From: Smithellaceae bacterium
GTDB taxonomy: Bacteria; Desulfobacterota; Syntrophia; Syntrophales; JAQULV01
Direction: 5' to 3'
Assembly: GCA_028718405.1 (NCBI GenBank)
Contig: JAQULV010000082.1
Location: 1-6,435, forward strand
DNA length: 6,435 nucleotides
Positions 1 through 5,006 of the stretch are shown here, piece after piece. Numbering within the stretch: the first letter of the stretch is position 1; the number at the start of each line of letters is the position of its first letter. The translations under genes and the position numbers were made by a program. A model generated the notes under the pieces. The model ran no database searches, was not told the DNA's origin, and was given only the letters and a program-made list of their open reading frames with translations.

Positions 1-1208
1 TCCATGCCCTGTGCAAAGCCTTCCACATGCTCGATGAGAATACCGTCACCCTCTCCTTCCTGCCATGGGCGCATTCCTACGGCCAGACCGCAGAACTGAA
101 CACGCTGATCAGACTCGGCGGCTCCACCGGATTTGCCGAAAGCCCCGCAACGATCGTTGACGACCTACAACTCGTGAAACCCACGATGCTCATCGCGGTT
201 CCCCGGATTTTCAACCGCGTCTACGACGCGCTGAATCAGAAGATGAAAGATGAAGGCGGCATCAAGAAGGCCCTCTTCGACGCGGGATTAAACGCCTGCG
301 CCAAGAAGCGCGAATTGGCCAAAGAGGGAAAGAAGAGCCTCCTCAACGACCTGAAGTTTAAGATCATCGACGGGATCGTCTTCCAGAAGATCAGAGACCG
401 CTTCGGCGGCCGGCTGGAACTGGCCATCAGCTCCAGCGCCGCGCTGAGCCCTCACATCGCCCAGTTCTTTTTCGATATCGGCATCCCCATCTACGAGGCA
501 TGGGGGATGACGGAGATCTCGCCCGCCGGAACGGTCAATACCCCCGCCAAGTACAGGATCGGCAGCTGCGGCATCGCCCTGGACAAGGTTAAGCTTGTCA
601 TCGACCGCACCGGCATGGAGCCCGGAACAAAGGAGGGGGAACTCATCGTCTACGGTCCGAATGTCATGCAGGGCTATCACAACAAACCCGAAGATACAAA
701 GGCGACCATGACCGACGACGGCGGTCTGCGCACCGGTGACCGGGCTTATCTCGACGATGACGGGTTCCTCTACATTACCGGCCGCATCAAAGAACAGTTC
801 AAGCTGGAAAACGGCAAGTTCGTTTATCCCTCGGCAATCGAGGAAGAGGTGAAGCTTCTTCCCAGCGTCGAGCAGGCGATGATCTTCGGCCTGAATAAAC
901 CTTATACCGTCTGCGTGATCGTTCCCGACTTCATTGTCATGGACAAGATCGCTGCCGAAAAGGGCTTCCCTGCCGACCACGAAGCCTTTGTCAAAGACCA
1001 GCGGGTAATCAAGTATTACGAGGACGAGGTGCAGGCACATCTGAAGGGCAAGGTGGGCGCTTATGAGGTGCCGAAGAAGGTCGTGCTGCTGATGGAAGGC
1101 TTCACCGTCGATAACGGCATGCTCACCCAGACCTTGAAGTTGAAACGCCGAGAAGTACTGAAGAAGTATCAGCCTGTGATCGATAAGCTCTACGAGTTCC
1201 CCTGCTAG
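1..1208 (+). CDS. Long-chain acyl-CoA synthetase (AMP-forming), C-terminal part; 5' end lies outside the window
   Basis: The product activates a fatty or other carboxylic acid with ATP, through an acyl-adenylate, to give acyl-CoA, AMP and pyrophosphate. The reading frame is already open at base 3, so the ATG at 27 is internal and not the start. About 402 residues are visible, and family members are usually near 600, so roughly 200 N-terminal residues are missing, including the P-loop motif (SGTTGxPKG). Visible adenylation motifs are SFLPWAHSYGQT just after base 50, YEAWGMTE at 492-515, the ribose-binding TGD at 732-740, and the GRIKEQFKLENGKFVYP hinge and loop region from 780. The C-terminal lid contains LTQTLKLKRREVLKKY, where the catalytic lysine is expected. 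The FKLENGK-type loop resembles the FAA1/COG1022 long-chain branch more than the acetate or aryl branches, but the chain length of the substrate cannot be read from this. It ends with TAG at 1206-1208. Confidence 0.93.
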   Translation, partial: HALCKAFHMLDENTVTLSFLPWAHSYGQTAELNTLIRLGGSTGFAESPATIVDDLQLVKPTMLIAVPRIFNRVYDALNQKMKDEGGIKKALFDAGLNACAKKRELAKEGKKSLLNDLKFKIIDGIVFQKIRDRFGGRLELAISSSAALSPHIAQFFFDIGIPIYEAWGMTEISPAGTVNTPAKYRIGSCGIALDKVKLVIDRTGMEPGTKEGELIVYGPNVMQGYHNKPEDTKATMTDDGGLRTGDRAYLDDDGFLYITGRIKEQFKLENGKFVYPSAIEEEVKLLPSVEQAMIFGLNKPYTVCVIVPDFIVMDKIAAEKGFPADHEAFVKDQRVIKYYEDEVQAHLKGKVGAYEVPKKVVLLMEGFTVDNGMLTQTLKLKRREVLKKYQPVIDKLYEFPC

Positions 1209-1216
1209 TTTTCTTT

Positions 1217-1250
1217 CCGGGGCGGTTCCCCAAAAGGGGCGCCGTCCCGG
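1217..1250 (+). terminator. Strong GC-rich hairpin just after the acyl-CoA synthetase; possible terminator without a T-tract
   Basis: The outer arms CCGGGGCGG (1217-1225) and CCGTCCCGG (1242-1250) pair over 9 bp, including one G-U. After a 2-by-2 internal mismatch, CCCC/GGGG closes on an AAAA loop at 1232-1235. The hairpin starts 8 bases past the stop codon, which suits a transcript 3' end. No T-run follows, however, so classical intrinsic termination is uncertain. It may instead protect the 3' end or act with a termination factor. Confidence 0.5.
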
Positions 1251-1270
1251 GATTCCGCTCAGGATGGGTC

Positions 1271-1299
1271 TTGACGCAGGAATCGCACTCACCTATAGT
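1271..1299 (+). promoter_or_regulatory. Sigma-70-like promoter for the two-gene MBL operon
   Basis: TTGACG at 1271-1276 matches the -35 consensus at five of six positions. TATAGT at 1294-1299 matches the -10 consensus at five of six. The spacer is exactly 17 bases. The start of transcription would fall near 1306, leaving a leader of about 59 bases before the first gene. Its position after the ligase hairpin and before the MBL genes supports a separate transcription unit. Confidence 0.7.
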
Positions 1300-1364
1300 C
1301 GTCGGGCGATGTCGGAAGGCAATGCGGAGAGAACAGTTAACAGGAATGTAGAGAGGGTGCCATT

Positions 1365-2126
1365 TTGGAAGTGATCTTCTTAGGTACCAACGGCTGGTAC
1401 GATACGGCGACGGGCAACACGATCTCGATACTGCTCAGGACGAAAGACTACGACATTGTTTTGGATGCCGGCTACGGCATCGGGAAACTCGACCGCTACA
1501 AGGCGGCCGAGGATCGCAAACCGGTTTTTCTGTTTCTCAGCCACTTTCATATCGACCACATCGCGGGGCTCCACATCCTGGCCAAGTACCATTTCCTGGG
1601 CGGCCTCACGATCTGCGGCCCTACGGACAGTAAAAAGATGCTGCACGTTATCGCCAACAACCCTTTCACCCTTCCGCTGGAGCTGCTGCCCTATTTTCAA
1701 GGTGTCGTTGAACTTCCACAGGAGAGGGACAGGCTTCCCTTTACCGTGACGGCGCTACCTTTGGTCCATTCCACGCTGACGCTCGGATATCGTTTCGAGA
1801 TCGACGGCCAGGTGATCGGTTACGTCGCCGACACGGGCTATTGCGAAAACGCTGTCTCGCTGGCAAAGGGCGCAGATCTGCTCTTCACCGAGTGCGCCTT
1901 TCGGGCCGGGCAGACCAACGAGTACTGGCCGCATCTGAATCCGGAAACGGGGGCACGGATCGCCGCCGAATCAGGGGCGAAGAAGCTGGCGCTGGTTCAT
2001 TTCGACGCCTTCACGCACCCCGATCTCGAGGCGCGCAAAGAATCAGAATCGGTGGCGCGTGACATCTTTCCCAACACCTGCGCCGCTTTCGACGATATGG
2101 TCATAACCTTAAAGGAGACACCATGA
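1365..2126 (+). CDS. MBL-fold metallo-hydrolase, ribonuclease Z-like
   Basis: This is a 253-residue metallo-beta-lactamase-fold hydrolase. The binuclear metal site is complete: H60, H62, D64 and H65 in SHFHIDH, H135 in LVHST, D156 in YVADTGY and H212 in LALVHFD. The N-terminal EVIFLGTNG strand and the pattern HLNPETGARIA (H190) before the last histidine resemble ribonuclease Z and related phosphodiesterases. The length is short for a full RNase Z with its exosite arm, so tRNA 3' processing should not be assumed, and the substrate is unknown. The start is TTG at 1365, with GAGAGGG at 1351-1357 seven bases upstream; nearby ATG and GTG codons are out of frame. The stop overlaps the start of the next gene by four bases (ATGA), indicating translational coupling to a second MBL hydrolase. 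Confidence 0.88.
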   Translation: MEVIFLGTNGWYDTATGNTISILLRTKDYDIVLDAGYGIGKLDRYKAAEDRKPVFLFLSHFHIDHIAGLHILAKYHFLGGLTICGPTDSKKMLHVIANNPFTLPLELLPYFQGVVELPQERDRLPFTVTALPLVHSTLTLGYRFEIDGQVIGYVADTGYCENAVSLAKGADLLFTECAFRAGQTNEYWPHLNPETGARIAAESGAKKLALVHFDAFTHPDLEARKESESVARDIFPNTCAAFDDMVITLKETP

Positions 2127-2788
2127 GATTCGCATCCGACGTCTACGTTTACGAGTGGACCAACATGTACGACAACAACTGCAACAGCTTTTATATCGGT
2201 GGAGACGTCAAGTGTTTGATAGATCCCGGGCTGAACCGCTACCTGCCAGATCTTTTCGCGCAGATGGCCGACGACGGAATAGACAAGGGCGACATCCGTT
2301 ACGTCATCAATACTCATTCCCATCCCGATCATTATGAAGGTTCGACGTGGTTCTCCAGTAAAGATGTCCGCATCGGACTTCACGAAGATGAGATCGCCTT
2401 CATGGGCGGCGTGGGCGGGGAGCTCTACGGCCTCTTCGGCCTCGATATCCCCAAGGTCAACGTCGACCTCATCCTGAAAGCAGGGAAGATCAAGCTGGGA
2501 CCGGAAGAGTTTCAGATTATCCATATCCCGGGGCACTCGCCCGGCTCCATCGGGCTCTACTGGTCCAAGCAGGAGTTTCTGTTCTGCGGCGACGTGGTTT
2601 TCGAACAGAACGTCGGACGTACCGATTTCCCCGGCGGTGATGGCAGACTTCTCAAGGACAGCATCATGAGACTGTCCGATCTCGATGTCGAGGCCTGCTT
2701 CCCAGGCCACATGGGGATCATCGACGGGAAGGATGAGGTGAAACGAAACTTCCAGATGATCATCAAACACGTCTTCCCTTACATCTAG
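2123..2788 (+). CDS. MBL-fold metallo-hydrolase, glyoxalase II-like
   Basis: This is a 221-residue MBL-fold hydrolase from a different branch than its upstream partner. Metal ligands are H65, H67, D69 and H70 in NTHSHPDH, H138 in HIPGHSPGS, D157 in FCGDVVF and H196 in CFPGHMG. The PGHSPGS and GRTDFPGGD segments are typical of glyoxalase II-like thioesterases and related hydrolases. The C-terminal substrate-binding domain of true glyoxalase II is not evident, so the activity could be thioester or other ester hydrolysis. No signal peptide is visible, so it is probably cytoplasmic. AAAGGAG at 2111-2117 lies five bases before the ATG, inside the end of the upstream gene, and the ATGA overlap makes co-translation likely. 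Family assignment is firm; the substrate is not known. Confidence 0.9.
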   Translation: MRFASDVYVYEWTNMYDNNCNSFYIGGDVKCLIDPGLNRYLPDLFAQMADDGIDKGDIRYVINTHSHPDHYEGSTWFSSKDVRIGLHEDEIAFMGGVGGELYGLFGLDIPKVNVDLILKAGKIKLGPEEFQIIHIPGHSPGSIGLYWSKQEFLFCGDVVFEQNVGRTDFPGGDGRLLKDSIMRLSDLDVEACFPGHMGIIDGKDEVKRNFQMIIKHVFPYI

Positions 2789-3077
2789 GACTACGGACGG
2801 CGGTTTTAAGTCCGGAAATCCAAAGCGGACAGAAGGTCGAAGCGGATTAAAGAACCCGATAAAGATCCTTTCCCGGTCCCACCGGAAACCCTATGGATGA
2901 TGGGAGAGAGTTTCTCCGTCCGATAGATCAATGAGGCTTCGTCTGCCTCCAGTCTTTCCCCGGGACGAGTCTTCTACATCTCTCAATAATTCACCTCTGC
3001 CGCAATCAAGAGCCCCTTCTCGTCCTTCTCTTCAGGTAACATATTGAATTAACTACTTTATATTATAGCGCGACGCC
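2789..3077 (+). other. Intergenic stretch with no convincing gene
   Basis: No reading frame here has a plausible start, ribosome site and protein-like composition. A small hairpin, CCGGT-CCC-ACCGG at 2873-2885, can be extended by three A-T pairs if one C is bulged (2869-2888), but no T-run follows. CGGAC/GTCCG arms soon after the upstream stop codon give only a weak 5-bp stem. The part from about 2960 to 3035 is rich in pyrimidines on this strand. Bases 3040-3067 are very AT-rich and lie where an UP element for the promoter at 3078 could sit. No other structure was found. Confidence 0.6.
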
Positions 3078-3105
3078 TTGACATTCCGCCGGGGATTACT
3101 ATTAT
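3078..3105 (+). promoter_or_regulatory. Strong sigma-70-like promoter for the membrane protein gene
   Basis: A perfect -35 box TTGACA (3078-3083) is followed after 16 bases by TATTAT (3100-3105), which matches the -10 consensus at five of six positions. AT-rich sequence directly upstream could act as an UP element. Transcription would begin near 3112 and give a leader of about 88 bases. That leader contains the 10-bp palindrome CGCATATGCG at 3134-3143 and the ribosome site AAAGGAGG at 3183-3190. Confidence 0.72.
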
Positions 3106-3133
3106 AGGCTTGATGAAGGTCGTCTGATCTTCT

Positions 3134-3143
3134 CGCATATGCG
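3134..3143. repeat. 10-bp perfect palindrome in the leader of the membrane protein gene
   Basis: CGCATATGCG is self-complementary and lies about 22-31 bases after the predicted transcription start. A related ATATGC recurs at 3168-3173 and could pair with GCATAT at 3135-3140. It could be an operator or a small RNA fold next to the ribosome site. A palindrome of this length can also arise by chance, so only the sequence itself is certain. Confidence 0.3.
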
Positions 3144-3199
3144 GTTAAGCTGTAAGGTTTAATTCGGATATGCAATGAGTAGAAAGGAGGAAAGCGACC

Positions 3200-3904
3200 A
3201 TGGAAACTGACATTCGTCATGAGCCAAATCTGCAGCATGATTCCGATATACACGAAGGCGAAAAGATAAGCGCGATGCGGGCTGTCGTGACCGGTTCTCT
3301 AGGTGGGTATATTTTCGGAATAGCCGCTGTAGTGCTCTCGATCATCGGATTGACCAATGTCTTTCCTCAATATCTGCTTCCCATTGCCGCCATAGCCGTC
3401 GGGGCTTCCATGCTCTTTGAAGGAAGTTCGATAGCAACGCGGTTAGGTGCGCTAATGGAAGTGATTGGGGGAGATAGCCGTTTTCGGATGGACGAGATTG
3501 GAATTGGCATGACCTCGCTGTTTCTGGGTGGCATAGCCGGGATCGTCTTGGGTATCTTGGCACTTCTCGGTATGGTTCCCCAGATTCTTGTTGCTTCGAG
3601 CATCATCGTTTTCGGCGTTGCCTTGGTTTTCAGCAGCGGCCTGATTGCACGGCTGAATGACCTTGAAATTGAATGCCGAAGCGTAAGCGAGGCGTACCGT
3701 TCCATAACTCGTGAAGCAGTTTCGGCTTCGGCAAGCATCCAATTCGTTATTGGCTTGGGTGCCGCGGTCCTGGGGATTCTTGCGGTGACGGGTTTTACTC
3801 CGCAGATCCTTTCGCTCGTTGCCGTGCTGGCCGTTGGCTTCTCCATTTTTGCCGACGGTACTGCGCTCACGGCCAGAATGTCGTCAGCCTACAGGAAATG
3901 CTAA
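3200..3904 (+). CDS. Six-helix membrane protein made of three two-helix repeats, HdeD/DUF308-like
   Basis: This is a 234-residue integral membrane protein of unknown function. A polar, His- and Asp/Glu-containing head of about 30 residues has no signal peptide. Three similar hydrophobic hairpins follow at residues 40-82, 111-152 and 185-227. Each has the pattern G-x(5)-L-x-I-[IL], then a turn with Pro-Gln (P56-Q57, P127-Q128, P201-Q202), a second helix, a glycine near its end, and a closing [IT]A-[TR]-[RL]-type segment. Repeats two and three share VLGILA and PQIL exactly. Polar linkers of about 30 residues separate the hairpins. Three two-helix repeats are the plan of HdeD-type (DUF308) proteins, some of which take part in acid-stress resistance. 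Here the linkers are longer, and the match is by pattern only. The start is firm: AAAGGAGG ends nine bases before the ATG. The gene has its own promoter and terminator. Its composition looks less GC-rich than its neighbours (28 of 60 bases in 3301-3360, against 39 of 60 in 1921-1980). Confidence 0.85.
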   Translation: METDIRHEPNLQHDSDIHEGEKISAMRAVVTGSLGGYIFGIAAVVLSIIGLTNVFPQYLLPIAAIAVGASMLFEGSSIATRLGALMEVIGGDSRFRMDEIGIGMTSLFLGGIAGIVLGILALLGMVPQILVASSIIVFGVALVFSSGLIARLNDLEIECRSVSEAYRSITREAVSASASIQFVIGLGAAVLGILAVTGFTPQILSLVAVLAVGFSIFADGTALTARMSSAYRKC

Positions 3905-3928
3905 CCTGCTTGGTTGACGAGAAAATAG

Positions 3929-3963
3929 CGGGCAGTTTCATAAGGAAACTGCCCGTTTCTTTT
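3929..3963 (+). terminator. Intrinsic terminator after the membrane protein gene
   Basis: A perfect 11-bp stem pairs 3929-3939 with 3945-3955 around the five-base loop ATAAG. It is followed at once by TTTCTTTT (3956-3963). It lies 24 bases after the stop codon. An A-rich stretch on its left side means it could also stop transcription arriving from the opposite strand. Confidence 0.93.
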
Positions 3964-4082
3964 GTCGAAATAATATTAGAGAATAGTGTGTAGGGATGCG
4001 TGTCGGCAGGACGAAGAATGTCGTGTCTAACAATTGACGAGCCGCGGTGGGAGTTACAGACAAGCCGGCGTGGCCGTTAGAA

Positions 4083-4089
4083 GAGGAGG
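4083..4089 (+). promoter_or_regulatory. Ribosome binding site that sets the start of the CMD-family gene
   Basis: GAGGAGG lies five bases before the ATG at 4095. An in-frame GTG farther upstream at 4047 has no comparable site, so 4095 is chosen as the start. Confidence 0.8.
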
Positions 4090-4094
4090 TGCGT

Positions 4095-4418
4095 ATGGTA
4101 CACAGTGACGAACAAAAGGCCATCGATGATTGGAGAGCCGTGGCGCCGGAGTTTGCCGAACTCACCCAGAACTTTCTTTTCGGCGATATCTGGAAACGTC
4201 CCGGACTCTCGCAACGCGACAAAAGCCTGATTACCGTCACCTGTCTGGTGGCGCTGAACCGCATCGAACAGGTCGAGTTCCATCTTAAGAGGGCTTTCGA
4301 AAACGGCCTTACGAAGGAAGAACTCGTGGCCGCAATTACCCATATCGCCTTTTACGCGGGATGGCCCACCGCCGCCTCGGGGTTCGCTCACCTGAAAAAG
4401 GTGATCGAGCAGCAATAG
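4095..4418 (+). CDS. Carboxymuconolactone decarboxylase (CMD) family protein
   Basis: This is a 107-residue, all-helical protein of the CMD/AhpD-like superfamily. The family hallmarks are present in order: RPGLSQRDKSLITVTCLVAL (residues 35-54, with C50), then EFHLKRAFENGLTKEEL (61-77, with H63), then ITHIAFYAGWPTA (81-93, with H83). The AhpD CxxC redox pair is absent, so alkylhydroperoxidase activity of that kind is unlikely. The pattern fits the gamma-carboxymuconolactone decarboxylase branch, but many short members have other or unknown roles, and no protocatechuate-pathway gene is nearby. It follows the terminator at 3929-3963, so it should have its own promoter. Only weak candidates are visible, such as TTGACG at 4034-4039 with a poor -10 after 15 bases. 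It converges on the thioesterase gene with 24 bases between stop codons and no clear terminator between them. Confidence 0.88.
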   Translation: MVHSDEQKAIDDWRAVAPEFAELTQNFLFGDIWKRPGLSQRDKSLITVTCLVALNRIEQVEFHLKRAFENGLTKEELVAAITHIAFYAGWPTAASGFAHLKKVIEQQ

Positions 4419-4442
4419 ACTCGTTGGCAGCCCCAAATGATG

Positions 4443-4889
4443 CTAGCTGCGATCAACCGCCGCTTTCATGATCATGTAGGTAGCAAGTCCCTTCGCCACG
4501 AGTTCGCCCTTTTCGTTTGTCACCTCCACGTCGCCCAGAGCGGTCTTGGTACCGCGGTAGACGATGCGCGCCTCCGCTATTATTTCGCCGTCGGCAAAAG
4601 GTTTCAGATAATTGATCTTCATCTCGATGGTCGTGAAGATCTCGTCGCGTTCGACAAGTCCGATCAGGGCCATGGCGACGGCGGAGTCGGCGGGAGAAAA
4701 GATGGCACCCCCGTGGGCGATCCCCAAGGGATGAATGAGTTTCCGATCAAAAGGGAGCCTTACCTTCGCCCAGCCTTTCTTCACGTCAACCAGCTCCATC
4801 CCCAGCAGCTTCCAGTAGGGAGCGCTCTCCTGTATCTTCTCCAGCAGGGCCTTGCGGAAACTCGGGTTCAGCTCTTCGTAGTCGGTCAT
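4443..4889 (-). CDS. PaaI-type hotdog-fold acyl-CoA thioesterase
   Basis: This 148-residue protein has the single hotdog fold of PaaI-type thioesterases, which hydrolyse acyl- or aryl-CoA to free acid and CoA in the cytoplasm. The signature HPLGIAHGGAIFSPADSAVA spans residues 53-72. It includes the HGG turn (59-61) and D68, at the place of the catalytic aspartate of PaaI enzymes. TTIEMKINYLKP (86-97) is the usual central-strand motif, and the rest of the hotdog sheet follows to the C-terminus. The first 20 residues form an extra charged helix. AGGAGG at 4895-4900 lies five bases from the ATG on the minus strand. The substrate cannot be told from the sequence; salvage or disposal of stalled acyl-CoA is a common role for this family. 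Confidence 0.9.
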   Translation of the reverse strand: MTDYEELNPSFRKALLEKIQESAPYWKLLGMELVDVKKGWAKVRLPFDRKLIHPLGIAHGGAIFSPADSAVAMALIGLVERDEIFTTIEMKINYLKPFADGEIIAEARIVYRGTKTALGDVEVTNEKGELVAKGLATYMIMKAAVDRS

Positions 4890-4948
4890 CTTTCCCTCCT
4901 TAACCTGAGATTCATCGCACCTTGTAGAAACCCTCTAAACATATCCGG

Positions 4949-4977
4949 GTTATTTTGTACACCCTTTCAAATGGCAA
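4949..4977 (-). promoter_or_regulatory. Possible promoter for the thioesterase gene
   Basis: Read on the minus strand, TTGCCA (4972-4977) matches the -35 consensus at five of six positions. After 17 bases comes AATAAC (4949-4954), a weaker -10 box with four of six. It lies about 60 bases before the thioesterase start and overlaps the predicted promoter for the opposite gene. Confidence 0.35.
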
Positions 4978-4983
4978 TTTATA
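4955..4983 (+). promoter_or_regulatory. Possible promoter for the SfsA-like gene
   Basis: TTGTAC (4955-4960) and TTTATA (4978-4983) are separated by 17 bases. A start near 4990 would leave a leader of only about 17 bases before the ATG at 5007, and no Shine-Dalgarno sequence is visible there. Each box has only partial consensus identity. Confidence 0.4.
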
Positions 4984-5006
4984 CCGGGGCGTAATATGAT
5001 TTTGCT

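Noticed and set aside
288..1292. Long open frame of 334 codons on the minus strand opposite the acyl-CoA synthetase
   Set aside because: It is antisense to a clear AMP-binding enzyme, has no recognisable motif, and runs through the hairpin region. It is a by-product of GC-rich codon use on the other strand.
1997..2770. 257-codon minus-strand frame opposite the second MBL gene
   Set aside because: The plus strand carries complete MBL metal-binding motifs; the antisense product resembles no family and has no ribosome site context.
2869..2888. Small hairpin CCGGT-CCC-ACCGG as a terminator for the MBL operon
   Set aside because: The stem is short, needs a bulge to extend, lies 80 bases past the stop and has no T-run.
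3044..3066. Second promoter from TTGAAT and the TATATTAT run
   Set aside because: The spacing between the boxes is only about 10-11 bases. The region is better seen as an AT-rich upstream element for the promoter at 3078.
3367..3870. 167-codon minus-strand frame opposite the membrane protein gene
   Set aside because: It is the shadow of a repetitive hydrophobic gene. The plus-strand gene has promoter, ribosome site and terminator in the right order.
4047..4094. Upstream in-frame GTG start giving a 123-residue CMD-family protein
   Set aside because: The GAGGAGG site is correctly spaced for the ATG at 4095, and the extra 16 residues do not resemble the family N-terminus.
4419..4446. Bidirectional terminator between the convergent CMD and thioesterase genes
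   Set aside because: Only a 5-bp GCAGC/GCTGC pairing with a long loop is possible, with no T-run on either side.
4437..4994. 185-codon plus-strand frame opposite the thioesterase gene
   Set aside because: The minus strand encodes a textbook HGG hotdog motif with a good ribosome site. The plus-strand product is compositionally odd and lacks family features.
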